This document shows, piece after piece, positions 35,194-45,349 of a stretch of 64,000 bases of DNA; positions within the stretch are counted from its first letter, which is position 1; each line of letters starts with the position of its first letter. A program made the position numbers and the translations under genes. The stretch spans positions 1 to 64,000 of the forward strand of contig CALODS010000022.1 of NCBI GenBank assembly GCA_942492225.1, written 5' to 3'. This DNA comes from JAFGTX01 sp942492225. Its GTDB lineage: Bacteria; Bacillota; Clostridia; Peptostreptococcales; Acidaminobacteraceae. The notes under the pieces are model-generated. The model made no database searches. It saw nothing but the letters and a program-made list of their open reading frames with translations, and was not told where the DNA came from.

Positions 35194-35495
35194 AATAGGT
35201 TGCTAAAGCAACTGATTTTGCAATAAGGAGAGATGGACGTTTAGTTCTCACTCCTTTAATGCGATATCAAAGTTATATTATAGTGATAAAAAAACGGTAA
35301 AGAGTAGTAACTATGATCTTATTTCAGAGAGTTGATGGTTAGTGTGAATCAACAGAGTGAAGAGTGAACTTGCTTTACAATACGTTTTCTTGGGTAGTTC
35401 CAATAAAGACTTTAAGTGGGCTTTTCAGTCAAATAGGGTGGTACCGCGGGTTAATCTCGTCCCTATATAAATAATGGGTGCTTTTTTTATTTTTT
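35194..35495 (+). promoter_or_regulatory. T-box riboswitch (leucyl-tRNA)
   Basis: Leader filling the gap between rsfS and leuS. Stem I begins near aaggagaga (35225); the conserved agagagttgatggtt...aatcaaca element is at ~35326-35353; the T-box AGGGTGGTACCGCGG is at 35435-35449; a terminator with T7 (35482-35488) follows. Uncharged tRNA binding should favour the antiterminator. I could not place the specifier codon with certainty; leucine is inferred from leuS. Confidence 0.93.
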
Positions 35496-35554
35496 GAAAA
35501 AGTACATAAAGTCGTATATGCGACGAGAAATTATCTAAAAATGGAGGATTGTCA

Positions 35555-38020
35555 ATGAGTTATGATTTTACAGCCATAGAAGCGAAATGGCAAAAGAAAT
35601 GGTTGGATACAAATGCTTATAGTGTTACTGAAGATCCAAATAAAGAAAAATATTACTGTTTAGAAATGTTCCCATACCCATCAGGAAAATTACATATGGG
35701 TCATGTACGTAACTACTCAATTGGAGACGTTATCGCTAGATTTAAAAGTATGAATGGCTACAATGTTCTTCATCCAATGGGATGGGACTCATTTGGTCTT
35801 CCAGCTGAAAATGCAGCAATTGCTCATAATATTCATCCAGATTCTTGGACAACAGATAACATTGCAGAGATGGGTGTTCAATTAAGAAGACTTGGTCTTG
35901 CTTATGATTGGGATAGAGAACTTGCTACATGTAAACCTGATTATTACAAATGGACACAATGGTTATTCACTAAATTTTATGAACATGGTATTGTTTACAA
36001 GAAAAATGCACCGGTTAACTGGTGTCCATCATGTGAAACAGTACTTGCAAATGAACAGGTGGTTAATGGTGGTTGTGAACGTTGTGATAGTACAGTCGTT
36101 AAGAAAAATCTATCACAATGGTATTTTAAAATTACAGATTATGCTGAACGTTTATTGCAAGATGTAGATACTTTAGAGGGATGGCCGGATAAAGTTAAGA
36201 TGATGCAAAAGAACTGGATCGGCAAAAGTGTCGGCGCTGAAGTTACTTTTAAAATTGAAGGCTCGGATAAAGAAATTGATGTTTTCACAACACGTCCTGA
36301 TACGCTTTATGGTGCGACCTTTATGGTTCTTGCACCAGAGCATGCTTATACAAATGAATTGACAGCGGGTACGGAATACGAAGAATCTGTTAAAGCATTT
36401 CAACATAAATTACAACATTTATCAGAAGTAGAACGTACAGCGACAGATGTAGAAAAAGAAGGTATGTTTATTGGACGTCATGCGATTAATCCGTTAAACG
36501 GTGAATTAATTCCAATTTATATTGCAAATTACGTTTTGATGGATTATGGTACAGGCGCAATAATGGCAGTACCTGCTCACGATGAGAGAGATTTTGATTT
36601 TGCAAAAAAATATGATCTTAAAATTATTCCTGTGGTAGATCCTGAAAATCCAGAGATTGATATTAATAATCTTAAAGCAGCTTTTGTTGCAGAAGGCAAG
36701 ATGATCAACTCAGGTGAATTCAATGGCATGAATAATAAAGAGGGTATTGAAAAAATAATAGAAAAAATTAGTGGTGAAGGCATTGGTGATAGAACCGTTA
36801 ATTATCGTTTAAGAGACTGGTTAATTTCACGTCAACGTTACTGGGGCGTTCCAATTCCAGTAGTAAACTGTCCAACATGTGGCGAAGTATGTTTGCCAGA
36901 AGAACAGTTACCATTATTACTACCAACAGATGTGGAATTCACGGGTAAGGGACAATCACCTTTAACAACAAGTCCAACATTCATGCAGACGCCATGTCCA
37001 AAATGTGGAGAAATGGCAACGCGTGAAACAGATACAATGGATACATTTGTTGATTCGTCATGGTATTTCTTAAGATACACAGATGCAAAAAATGACAATC
37101 AAGTATTTGATAAGAAAAAAGCTGAATACTGGATGGATGTTGATCAGTATATTGGTGGTGTAGAACATGCAATTCTTCACTTGCTGTATGCGCGATTCTT
37201 TACAAAAGTTATGTATGATTTAGATCTTTCGCCAGTTAGCGAACCGTTCAAAAATCTTTTAACACAAGGTATGGTTCTTAAAGATGGTACAAAAATGTCT
37301 AAGTCAAAAGGCAATGTTGTATCGCCTGATGAAATCATCAAGAAATATGGTGCAGATACAGCCCGTCTATTTGTCTTATTTGCAGCACCACCAGAAAAAG
37401 ACTTAGAATGGTCTGATGATGGCGTTGAAGGGGCATTTAGATTCCTTAATAGAGTATGGCGTTTGGTTGAAGAATTAGCTGAAAAAGGAAAAAAAGGAAC
37501 AGCTACTATTTCAAGTAAAGATGAAAAAGAATTAAACTTTGCTCTTAACAAAACAGTTAAAAAAATCACAGAAGATGTTAATGGACGATTTAATTTCAAT
37601 ACGGCAATTAGTTCTGTTATGGAATTAGTAAATGAAGGCTATCGTTATAAGGAAGCAGCCAAAGATAATTTAAATGAGGAACTTGTTTATGAATTAATTG
37701 AAAAATTAGTGGTTATTTTAGCACCTTTTGCACCACATTTCTCAGAAGAATTATGGGAGATGTTAGGACATAATGCGTCTGTTCATACTGCTTCTTGGCC
37801 AACATATGATGAGTCCGCACTTCTGAAAGATGAAGTTGAAATAGTGCTTCAAGTAAATGGTAAGGTGAGAGATAAAGTGTCTATTCCAACAGCATCTACA
37901 AAAGAAGACATTGAAGCGCTTGCTTTTGAAAATGAAAAAGTTAAAAGTTTTATTGATGGTAAAACGGTGATCAAAGTGATTGCAGTACCATCAAAGTTAG
38001 TAAATATCGTAGTAAAATAG
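35555..38020 (+). CDS. leuS: Leucyl-tRNA synthetase
   Basis: 821 residues, bacterial type. HIGH signature PYPSGKLHMGHVRNYSIGD (~41-59), zinc ribbon CPSC...CERC (~160-180), CP1 editing domain with TTRPDTLYGATFMVLAPEH (~250-270), second zinc-like pair CPTCGE/CPKCGE, KMSKSKGNVVSPDEII (~580-595), anticodon domain to the end. ATG 35555 has GGAGG 7 nt upstream; TTG 35549 rejected. Controlled by the T-box leader. Confidence 0.97.
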   Translation: MSYDFTAIEAKWQKKWLDTNAYSVTEDPNKEKYYCLEMFPYPSGKLHMGHVRNYSIGDVIARFKSMNGYNVLHPMGWDSFGLPAENAAIAHNIHPDSWTTDNIAEMGVQLRRLGLAYDWDRELATCKPDYYKWTQWLFTKFYEHGIVYKKNAPVNWCPSCETVLANEQVVNGGCERCDSTVVKKNLSQWYFKITDYAERLLQDVDTLEGWPDKVKMMQKNWIGKSVGAEVTFKIEGSDKEIDVFTTRPDTLYGATFMVLAPEHAYTNELTAGTEYEESVKAFQHKLQHLSEVERTATDVEKEGMFIGRHAINPLNGELIPIYIANYVLMDYGTGAIMAVPAHDERDFDFAKKYDLKIIPVVDPENPEIDINNLKAAFVAEGKMINSGEFNGMNNKEGIEKIIEKISGEGIGDRTVNYRLRDWLISRQRYWGVPIPVVNCPTCGEVCLPEEQLPLLLPTDVEFTGKGQSPLTTSPTFMQTPCPKCGEMATRETDTMDTFVDSSWYFLRYTDAKNDNQVFDKKKAEYWMDVDQYIGGVEHAILHLLYARFFTKVMYDLDLSPVSEPFKNLLTQGMVLKDGTKMSKSKGNVVSPDEIIKKYGADTARLFVLFAAPPEKDLEWSDDGVEGAFRFLNRVWRLVEELAEKGKKGTATISSKDEKELNFALNKTVKKITEDVNGRFNFNTAISSVMELVNEGYRYKEAAKDNLNEELVYELIEKLVVILAPFAPHFSEELWEMLGHNASVHTASWPTYDESALLKDEVEIVLQVNGKVRDKVSIPTASTKEDIEALAFENEKVKSFIDGKTVIKVIAVPSKLVNIVVK

Positions 38021-38050
38021 TAATAACTTAATATATAGGGGGGGAAGTTA

Positions 38051-38689
38051 GTGACAACGAATCCGGTATTAGAAAGATATAGAGCACTTGTAAATATGGT
38101 GGCTCAGACATTTGGAAGTAATTGTGAAGTTGTACTTCATGATTTTTCAAATATGCAAAATTCAATCGTTGAAATCGCAAATGGTCATGTAACTGGCAGA
38201 AGTTTTGGTAGCCCATTACCAGAGTATTCATTGAAAAGAATTTCTGAAGGTCGGTTAGAAGATGTCATAAACTACACTGGGAAAAGTGCAGAAGGAAGAG
38301 TATTAAAATCATCTACTACATTTATTAAAGATGAACAAGGAAATGTCATTGGATGTTTTTGTATTAACTTTGATATGACGGAATTAGTAGTGGCTCAAAA
38401 AGTACTTAATGACATCATGAGTGTTGCAACAACGTCTGATGATGCAAATGCTACGAAATCACACACAATTAATGATGTTCTAACAGATTTGGTAGGGGAT
38501 ACGATTGAGAATGTTGGGAAACCAGTGGCATACCTGACAAAAGAAGAAAAAGTTCAAATTGTGGATAAACTAGATAATCAAGGAGCTTTTTTAATCAAAG
38601 GTGCAATTGATTATGTAGCCAAAGTATTATGTGTTTCAAGATATACAATTTATAATTATCTTGATGAAATTCGTGTAGAAAAAAATTAA
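38051..38689 (+). CDS. YheO/DauR-type PAS and HTH regulator
   Basis: 212 residues: N-terminal YheO-like PAS domain (NCEVVLHDFSNMQNSIVEIANG, quoted in part; VIGCFCINFDMTEL) and a C-terminal helix-turn-helix (AIDYVAKVLCVSRYTIYNYLDEIR, in part). Homologues regulate D-amino-acid or L-threonine breakdown. GTG start with a G-rich run upstream. 17 bp before ridA, suggesting both react to reactive imines or amino-acid catabolism; no dehydratase gene is present here. Confidence 0.85.
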   Translation: MTTNPVLERYRALVNMVAQTFGSNCEVVLHDFSNMQNSIVEIANGHVTGRSFGSPLPEYSLKRISEGRLEDVINYTGKSAEGRVLKSSTTFIKDEQGNVIGCFCINFDMTELVVAQKVLNDIMSVATTSDDANATKSHTINDVLTDLVGDTIENVGKPVAYLTKEEKVQIVDKLDNQGAFLIKGAIDYVAKVLCVSRYTIYNYLDEIRVEKN

Positions 38690-38706
38690 GAAAGAAGGAA
38701 TTTAAG

Positions 38707-39084
38707 ATGAACAAAGCAATTCAAACTTCAAAGGCACCTGCAGCTGTAGGTCCATATTCACAAGGATATCAAGCGGGTGGATTTATTTATGTTTCAGGTC
38801 AAGTTCCAATTAACCCAGCGACAAGTGAGTTAGTAAAAGATGATATCAAGGCAGCGGCGCAACAATCGCTTGATAATTGTAAAGCAATTATAGAAGAAGC
38901 TGGGGCATCATTAACGGATGTTATCAAAGTAGAAATCTTCTTACAAAGTATGGCTGATTTTGGTCAAGTAAACGAAGTTTATGCTGCGTTTTTTGGAGAT
39001 CATAAACCGGCTAGAGCCTGTGTTGAAGTTGCAGGATTACCACTTGGTGCAACTGTAGAAATTCAAATGATTGCTTACAAATAA
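38707..39084 (+). CDS. ridA: RidA family enamine/imine deaminase
   Basis: 125 residues, full length. KAPAAVGPYSQGYQAGGFIYVSGQVP (in part), SLDNCKAIIEEAGASLTDV, and PARACVEVAGLPLGATVEIQMIA with the substrate-binding Arg (PARACVEV). Hydrolyses 2-aminoacrylate and similar imines. ATG with AGAAGG. Ends at a strong bidirectional terminator. Confidence 0.96.
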   Translation: MNKAIQTSKAPAAVGPYSQGYQAGGFIYVSGQVPINPATSELVKDDIKAAAQQSLDNCKAIIEEAGASLTDVIKVEIFLQSMADFGQVNEVYAAFFGDHKPARACVEVAGLPLGATVEIQMIAYK

Positions 39085-39088
39085 TATT

Positions 39089-39124
39089 AAAAAAGTCACC
39101 TTTAATTTAAAGGTGACTTTTTTT
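39089..39124. terminator. Bidirectional terminator between ridA and gntR-type gene
   Basis: Near-perfect palindrome: 39089-39105 pairs with 39107-39123 (gtcacctttaa/ttaaaggtgac core), giving A-run/T-run flanks in both directions. Confidence 0.9.
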
Positions 39125-39131
39125 GTGAAAA

Positions 39132-39905
<774 letters not shown>

Positions 39906-39914
39906 TCCATTCTA

Positions 39915-39923
39915 GGTCCGACC
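39915..39923 (-). promoter_or_regulatory. Candidate operator near the GntR-type gene start
   Basis: GGTCcGACC palindrome between the predicted transcription start and the ATG; FCD-type GntR regulators often bind GGTC..GACC-like dyads. Inference. Confidence 0.4.
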
Positions 39924-39938
39924 AGAACCAATATGATC

Positions 39939-39966
39939 ATTATATCAATTGTATCAGTCAAGTCAA
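39939..39966 (-). promoter_or_regulatory. Promoter of the GntR-type gene
   Basis: Minus strand TTGACT (39966-39961), 16-bp spacer, TATAAT (39944-39939) with extended TG. Predicted start near 39932. Confidence 0.75.
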
Positions 39967-40019
39967 TAAAGTATTGTAAAATAAATAAAATAAACAGTTG
40001 TTTTCGTTTGGTTAAAGTG

Positions 40020-40060
40020 TTAAAATTTAAACAAATGGTGACAGGACCAAGAAATTTTAA
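40020..40060 (+). promoter_or_regulatory. Dyad in the hypB upstream region
   Basis: Outer arms ttaaaattt (40020-40028) and aaattttaa (40052-40060) around TGGT-gacagg-ACCA (40036-40049). Could be an operator or a leader hairpin just before the hypB ribosome-binding site. Confidence 0.45.
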
Positions 40061-40075
40061 GATGGGAGAAAAAGA

Positions 40076-40747
40076 ATGAGTAAAACATTTAGAGTATTAG
40101 AGATAAAAGAAAGTATATTTGAGGATAATAATCGACAAGCGGATCAGTTAAGAGATACGCTCAAAAAAGAAAAAACTTTTTTATTAAACCTTATGTCTTC
40201 TCCAGGATCAGGTAAAACGACAACACTTGTAAAAACGATTGAAGCGTTAAAAAAAGAGTTGTCTATTGGTGTCATGGAGGCAGATATTGATTCAGATGTC
40301 GATGCACATACGATAGAAAAAACAGGTGCAAAAGTGATTCAATTGCATACAGGTGGCATGTGTCATTTAGATGCAGATATGACAAAACAGGGACTTGAAG
40401 GACTAGGGATCGAAGAGATAGATTGTGCCATACTTGAAAATGTAGGGAACTTAGTTTGTCCAGCGGAATTTGATACAGGTGCTTCTAAGAGCGCAATGAT
40501 TTTGAGTGTACCAGAAGGTGATGACAAACCGCTAAAATATCCTCTCATGTTTTCAATTGTAGATGTTTTACTAATCAATAAAATAGATGTAATGGAACAT
40601 TTTGATTTCAATTTAGAAGCCGCTATTGAACGGGCAGTTGCATTAAATCCATCCATAAAAATTATTCCTATTTCTGCAAGAACAGGTGAAGGAATTGAGG
40701 AATGGGCTGAATGGTTAAAAACAGAAGTGAAGGCGTGGAATAATTAA
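40076..40747 (+). CDS. hypB: Hydrogenase maturation GTPase HypB
   Basis: Nickel-insertion GTPase for [NiFe] hydrogenases; 223 residues, lacking the histidine-rich N-terminus of storage-type HypB. Seen: MSSPGSGKTTT (P-loop ~39-49), MEADIDSDVDAHTI, HTGGMCHLDADM (metal-binding Cys and His ~95-100), ENVGNLVCPAEFD, LLINKIDVM, ISARTGEGIEEW. ATG with GGGAG. First gene of hypB-oxidoreductase-hypA; no hydrogenase structural gene is in the window. Confidence 0.95.
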   Translation: MSKTFRVLEIKESIFEDNNRQADQLRDTLKKEKTFLLNLMSSPGSGKTTTLVKTIEALKKELSIGVMEADIDSDVDAHTIEKTGAKVIQLHTGGMCHLDADMTKQGLEGLGIEEIDCAILENVGNLVCPAEFDTGASKSAMILSVPEGDDKPLKYPLMFSIVDVLLINKIDVMEHFDFNLEAAIERAVALNPSIKIIPISARTGEGIEEWAEWLKTEVKAWNN

Positions 40748-40768
40748 TTAGAATAAACAGGGGGAAGC

Positions 40769-43453
40769 ATGCATAATACAAAAGTACTAAATTTTGCAAA
40801 TAAAATTAGTCGGGTGAAACCTGGTTCAAAATCGGCAATACAACCTGATTTTCCAGAATATAAAATATTAGAACCAATTGTGACAGAAGAAATGGCAGAG
40901 GTGGGTATTTGCCTAGAATTTCGTCAACCTCAAAGTGCTAAAGAGGTTGCCTTATTATGTAAGAAATCAGAAGAGAAAACTGAAGAACTTCTTTGGGCAT
41001 TAGCCCTTGCTGGCGCTGCAGTTATTAATACAATTGACGGTGTAGATAAATATTGGTTAGAACTTTGGGTACCGGGTCACGTAGAAATGATCGTAAATAA
41101 CAAAGAAAATGTAAAAAAATATCCTCAAATAGCAAAGGCTTTTGATGAATATGGACGTCGTAAAGGACCTCTTTCAGCAGGAACTTTTCCAGTTGGGACA
41201 GGTGTTATGCGTGTCATTCCAATTGAAACTTCTATTGAAGGTAATACAAGACGTGCATCATTTGAAGAAGTTTCTAAATATTTAAATGACAATACACTTT
41301 TTTCGGTTTCAGATTGTTCTTGCAGAACATCTAGAGAAGAAATGGGTGAAGGGTGTGGTCACCTAAAAGAGGATATGTGTATTCAAATGGGCGATGCTGC
41401 AGAATATTATATTCGTACTGGTCGAGGAAGAGAAATTTCACGTGATGAGGCATTTGAAATTATAAAACGCGCAGAAGAAAATGGTCTAATGCATAGTATT
41501 CCAAATACAGAAGGACCTGGGAAGACACATGCAATTTGTAATTGTTGTGGGTGTTCGTGTTATGCAGTACGAAATGCAAGTATGTATTTAAATGCAGACT
41601 TTGTGCGGTCTAATTACACTGCAGAAGTGGATATAGAAAAATGTGTTGCGTGTGGTGAATGTGTGTCGGTTTGTCCGGTGAATGCGTTGAAATTGGGCGC
41701 AAAAATTTGTTCGACGGATTCCTTAAAAGCAGTGGAAAGAGTTGATTTACCATCAAATACAATTTGGGGACCTGAATATTGGAATGTGGATTATCGTACC
41801 AATAGAGAAAATGTTGTGGCTGGTGGTACAAGTCCATGTATTACTAACTGTCCAGCACATATATCTGTACAGGGTTATATTAAATTAGCTTCTCAAGGTC
41901 GATACGCTGAAGCTTTAGAATTAATAAAGTCTGATAATCCTTTTCCAGCAATATGTGGCAGAATATGCCCTAGAAAATGCGAATCTGATTGTACGAGAGG
42001 TGATTTAGATGACCCGGTTTCAATCGATGAAATAAAAAAATTTATTGCTGAACAGGATCTAAATGTAAAAAAACGTTATATACCTAAAATTAAAAATAAC
42101 TATAATAATAAAATTGCAATTATTGGTGGTGGTCCTGCTGGCTTAACGTGTGCCTACTATCTTGCGATTGATGGCTATAAAGTAACCGTTTTTGAAAAAC
42201 AAGAGGTCTTAGGTGGTATGTTAACGTTAGGTATTCCCTCTTACCGTTTAGATAAAGAGGTCGTTAAAGCCGAGATAGATATATTAAAAGAGATTGGTGT
42301 AACGTTTAAGACGGGTATAGAAGTAGGTAAAGATGTGAGTCTTAACCAGTTAAGAGAAGACGGTTATGAAGCGTTTTTCTTAGCAATCGGTGCCCAAAAG
42401 GGGAGAGCGATTGGTATAGAGGGGGAGGCTTCAGAAGGTGTAATAACGGGCGTAGATTTCTTAAGAAATATTAATCTTGGAAAAGAGATAGCTCTAGATG
42501 GAAATACGGTGGTTATCGGTGGTGGTAATGTAGCCATTGATGTTGCTAGAACAGCCGTAAGAATTGGCGAAAACACTGTAGAGATGTATTGCTTAGAGAA
42601 TGAAAAAGAAATGCCTGCATTGCAAGAGGAAATCGATGAAGCACTTGCTGAAGATGTAAAAATAAATAATGCGTGGGGGCCAAAACGTATTCTCCATGAA
42701 GACGGCCGTGTAACAGGTATAGAATTCAAAAAGTGTTTATCGGTTTTTGATATGAGTGGACGATTTAATCCAATCTATCATGATACAGAGACAAAAATAG
42801 TTAAAACGAATAATATCATTGTTACAGTAGGACAAGGTATGGAATGGGGAGCCTTATTAGAGGGTAGTCAGATTGAATTGAATCCGAATAAGACAGTAAA
42901 AGTTGATGCTTTTACATTACAAACTGGAGAAGCAGATGTTTTTGCAGGTGGTGATGCAACGACTGGACCTTATTTTGCTATAGATGCAATTGCGCTTGGT
43001 AAGGAAGGAGCAATTTCTATTCATCGCTATGTTCAACGCGGTCAAAGTTTAGTTATTGGAAGAGATAGAAAAGCGTATCATGTTTTCAATAGAGACAACC
43101 TTGATTTACAAGGGTACGATAGAATACCAAGACAAGCAATTAGCCATGTGGATGGTTCAAAAGCGAAAATGACATTTAAGGATTTACGCACAACTTTTAC
43201 AGAAGACCAAATTAAGAAAGAAACACAGAGATGTTTAGGCTGTGGTGCAACATCTACAGATGAATATATGTGTATTGGCTGTGGCGCTTGTACAACGCGA
43301 TGTAAATTTGAAGCGATTTCATTAAAGAAGATTTATGAAGCAGAGACCGTTCCATTTGATGACCTGAAGAAAGTCGTTGTTAAAAATGTGATTAAAAGAA
43401 AAGGCCGAATCGTATCACATAGTATTAAGAAAAAGTTGAAAGGTAAAAAATAG
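40769..43453 (+). CDS. Multidomain FAD/[4Fe-4S] NAD(P)H oxidoreductase
   Basis: 894 residues, cytoplasmic. N-terminal ~280 residues with cysteine clusters (SDCSCR, ICNCCGCSC), then a ferredoxin CVACGECVSVCPVNAL (~292-307). Next a GltD/NfnB-like unit: CPAHISVQGYIK and ICGRICPRKCESDC (Fe-S N-domain, ~350-410), FAD site AIIGGGPAGLTCAYYLA (~449-465), NAD(P) site VVIGGGNVAIDVARTA (~580-595), FAGGDATTGPYFAIDAIA (~725-742). C-terminal second ferredoxin CLGCGATS...CIGCGACTTRCKFEAI (~820-850). Likely transfers electrons between NAD(P)H and a low-potential Fe-S partner. Lying between hypB and hypA (21 and 10 bp gaps) suggests a link to hydrogenase or nickel-enzyme maturation; exact reaction unknown. 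Confidence 0.85.
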   Translation: MHNTKVLNFANKISRVKPGSKSAIQPDFPEYKILEPIVTEEMAEVGICLEFRQPQSAKEVALLCKKSEEKTEELLWALALAGAAVINTIDGVDKYWLELWVPGHVEMIVNNKENVKKYPQIAKAFDEYGRRKGPLSAGTFPVGTGVMRVIPIETSIEGNTRRASFEEVSKYLNDNTLFSVSDCSCRTSREEMGEGCGHLKEDMCIQMGDAAEYYIRTGRGREISRDEAFEIIKRAEENGLMHSIPNTEGPGKTHAICNCCGCSCYAVRNASMYLNADFVRSNYTAEVDIEKCVACGECVSVCPVNALKLGAKICSTDSLKAVERVDLPSNTIWGPEYWNVDYRTNRENVVAGGTSPCITNCPAHISVQGYIKLASQGRYAEALELIKSDNPFPAICGRICPRKCESDCTRGDLDDPVSIDEIKKFIAEQDLNVKKRYIPKIKNNYNNKIAIIGGGPAGLTCAYYLAIDGYKVTVFEKQEVLGGMLTLGIPSYRLDKEVVKAEIDILKEIGVTFKTGIEVGKDVSLNQLREDGYEAFFLAIGAQKGRAIGIEGEASEGVITGVDFLRNINLGKEIALDGNTVVIGGGNVAIDVARTAVRIGENTVEMYCLENEKEMPALQEEIDEALAEDVKINNAWGPKRILHEDGRVTGIEFKKCLSVFDMSGRFNPIYHDTETKIVKTNNIIVTVGQGMEWGALLEGSQIELNPNKTVKVDAFTLQTGEADVFAGGDATTGPYFAIDAIALGKEGAISIHRYVQRGQSLVIGRDRKAYHVFNRDNLDLQGYDRIPRQAISHVDGSKAKMTFKDLRTTFTEDQIKKETQRCLGCGATSTDEYMCIGCGACTTRCKFEAISLKKIYEAETVPFDDLKKVVVKNVIKRKGRIVSHSIKKKLKGKK

Positions 43454-43463
43454 GGTGTATTAA

Positions 43464-43805
43464 GTGCATGAATTAGGTATTGTATTAGAAGTCGTAAAAA
43501 CTGTGGAGAATTTTGCGATTGAAAATCAGGTTACAACGATTGACAAATTGGTGCTACAAATTGGAGAACTTTCCTCTATGATACCACGTTATGTTGAAGC
43601 CTGTTATCCATGTGCAGTTGAAGGGACATTGCTAGAAGACACAACTTTGGAGATTGAAATCTTGCCTGGAAATGGGCTTTGTAATCAGTGTGCCACTGTA
43701 TTTAACTTAATTGCAAATGACAATGTATGTCCTAAGTGCAAAAGTCAAAACTGGACGGTATTGTCTGGAAAAGAGTTTATGATAAAGGAAATTGTTGCTT
43801 GTTAA
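43464..43805 (+). CDS. hypA: Hydrogenase nickel metallochaperone HypA
   Basis: 113 residues. GTG start giving MHELGI, with the nickel-binding His2-Glu3; zinc site CNQC...CPKC (~72-94). Partner of HypB in nickel delivery. Starts 10 bp after the oxidoreductase and ends before a bidirectional terminator. Confidence 0.95.
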   Translation: MHELGIVLEVVKTVENFAIENQVTTIDKLVLQIGELSSMIPRYVEACYPCAVEGTLLEDTTLEIEILPGNGLCNQCATVFNLIANDNVCPKCKSQNWTVLSGKEFMIKEIVAC

Positions 43806-43850
43806 AAAAGGAAAGATGTTCACCGTAAAAAGGGGAACATCTTTCTTTTT
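43805..43850. terminator. Bidirectional terminator between hypA and dacF
   Basis: 11-bp stem gaaagatgttc (43811-43821) / gaacatctttc (43835-43845), T5 on plus, and TTTTTT on the minus-strand side. Confidence 0.85.
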
Positions 43851-45189
43851 ATAATTTGAAAGAATTTTTTCTTTTTTTTCTTTTGCGCTCAATTTTTCGT
43901 TTTTGCATATTTACAATAGTCATAATAAACCGCCAAATAAAAATAGCACCTAAAAATTTCAAAATTATAAAACCTATGCGTATATATAAGGGCTTCTTTG
44001 GCTCGCTAATAAAATTTTTAGTGTCTTTTACAAACATTTCTTTGTCACTGATGCTTGTAGAAGCAACTAATTCTGTTGAACCAATTGTCTCACCATTTGA
44101 TATATACTCTAAAATTGCTAGTACTTCACCTTCTTGAATCGGTAACTCAATGCCTTCATTTAGAACAAGATTTTGTTCAGCATCTAACAGTGTGTCACCT
44201 TTAACTTTATAACTTTTAACGGTATTTTTTGCGATTAGATCGACTTTATTTTCTTTCTCGTTGTTTAAATCGTATGTAACAACGAAATCTCCCGCTTCAA
44301 TTAACGTTTCTGATTCTATTTCGTATAGTCCAAAGTCTAAAAGTGTACGTGCGTCGGAATAAATACTATTGGCATCAGAATTTAAGATAACAGAAAGCAT
44401 TTCTTTGTCACTGTCTTTTGCTGAAGCAATTATACATTGTTGTGCTTTAGTGGTGTAGCCAGTTTTGATGCCTGTAACAATATTGTATTTAATATTTATT
44501 GTTTTGCCTTTATAATTCATTTTGTATTTTGAGCCTTCGGCCCAAAGTAATTTGTTGCTATTGTTATAAACGCGAATTTCTGGTTGCTTATTTGTAGGGG
44601 CGATGGTAAGTTTTGATTTTTTGACGATATCTCTGAACTCAGGTAGGGTCATTGCATATGATGCTATAAGACCCATATCTTTTGCAGTTGTAATATGTGC
44701 ATCGTCATGTAATCCATTTGGGTTAACAAAATTTGAGTTTGTTGCACCAATACTTGCAGCTTTTTCATTCATAGCATTAGAAAAGGCTTCAATGCTTCCG
44801 GAGTGAAAAATTGCTAATGCTGATGCTGCATCATTTGCAGATTTCACTAACATGGCATTGAGTAATTGGTTAACGGTTAATTGTTCACCAGGCGTCAAAT
44901 ACATTTTGCTTCCATCTGCAAACGGTGATTTATCATCAATAGTTACAGTATCTTCTAAGTTTAAATCTTCTAATACCAATATAGCGGTTAATACTTTGGT
45001 TAAACTGGCGGGGTACATTGCTTTATCAGGATTTTTGCCATAAATAACTTCACCAGTTGTTAAATCCATTAATATGCCAGCTTCTGCTTTAATACCATAT
45101 TGTGGGGCTAGTGCAAAGCTAAATGAATTAAATAATAATATGTAAATCAAACCCAAAAGAATAGTGCGATTTGCCAATTTTTTTTTCAT
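43849..45189 (-). CDS. dacF: D-alanyl-D-alanine carboxypeptidase (DacF-like, PBP5 family)
   Basis: 446 residues. Signal peptide (LLGLIYILLFNSFSFALA), S11 peptidase with SLTK (Ser ~63), SAND (~117) and KTGYT (~225), a C-terminal beta domain, and an unusual C-terminal membrane helix (IGFIILKFLGAIFIWRFIM) ending in a very basic tail (KRKIERKRKKRK), in place of the common amphipathic anchor. Trims peptidoglycan pentapeptides. ATG with AGGAG; promoter TGCTATAAT at 45222-45230. Confidence 0.93.
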   Translation of the reverse strand: MKKKLANRTILLGLIYILLFNSFSFALAPQYGIKAEAGILMDLTTGEVIYGKNPDKAMYPASLTKVLTAILVLEDLNLEDTVTIDDKSPFADGSKMYLTPGEQLTVNQLLNAMLVKSANDAASALAIFHSGSIEAFSNAMNEKAASIGATNSNFVNPNGLHDDAHITTAKDMGLIASYAMTLPEFRDIVKKSKLTIAPTNKQPEIRVYNNSNKLLWAEGSKYKMNYKGKTINIKYNIVTGIKTGYTTKAQQCIIASAKDSDKEMLSVILNSDANSIYSDARTLLDFGLYEIESETLIEAGDFVVTYDLNNEKENKVDLIAKNTVKSYKVKGDTLLDAEQNLVLNEGIELPIQEGEVLAILEYISNGETIGSTELVASTSISDKEMFVKDTKNFISEPKKPLYIRIGFIILKFLGAIFIWRFIMTIVNMQKRKIERKRKKRKNSFKL

Positions 45190-45221
45190 AATTATGCTCC
45201 TTAATTTACCTTATTGCATTT

Positions 45222-45230
45222 ATTATAGCA
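45222..45230 (-). promoter_or_regulatory. Extended -10 promoter of dacF
   Basis: Minus-strand TGCTATAAT, 33 bp before the ATG; no good -35 at the right spacing. Confidence 0.55.
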
Positions 45231-45276
45231 TTGGCAACAGATAGATGGAATAGATTGCATGAGATTTCCCTCAATA

Positions 45277-45323
45277 TTCAAAAAAATAAAAAAATAAGCG
45301 CTATGTTGTTAACAACATAGCGC
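45277..45323 (-). terminator. Terminator of the 5'-nucleotidase gene
   Basis: Perfect 15+15 palindrome with no required loop (45294-45323, agcgctatgttgtt arm), followed on the minus strand by ATTTTTTATTTTTTT. Confidence 0.9.
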
Positions 45324-45349
45324 TTAATGTATAGACTAATGGAATAATA

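Noticed and set aside
40076..43805. A complete [NiFe] hydrogenase operon
   Set aside because: Only hypB, the oxidoreductase and hypA are present; no large or small hydrogenase subunit, hypC, D, E or F.
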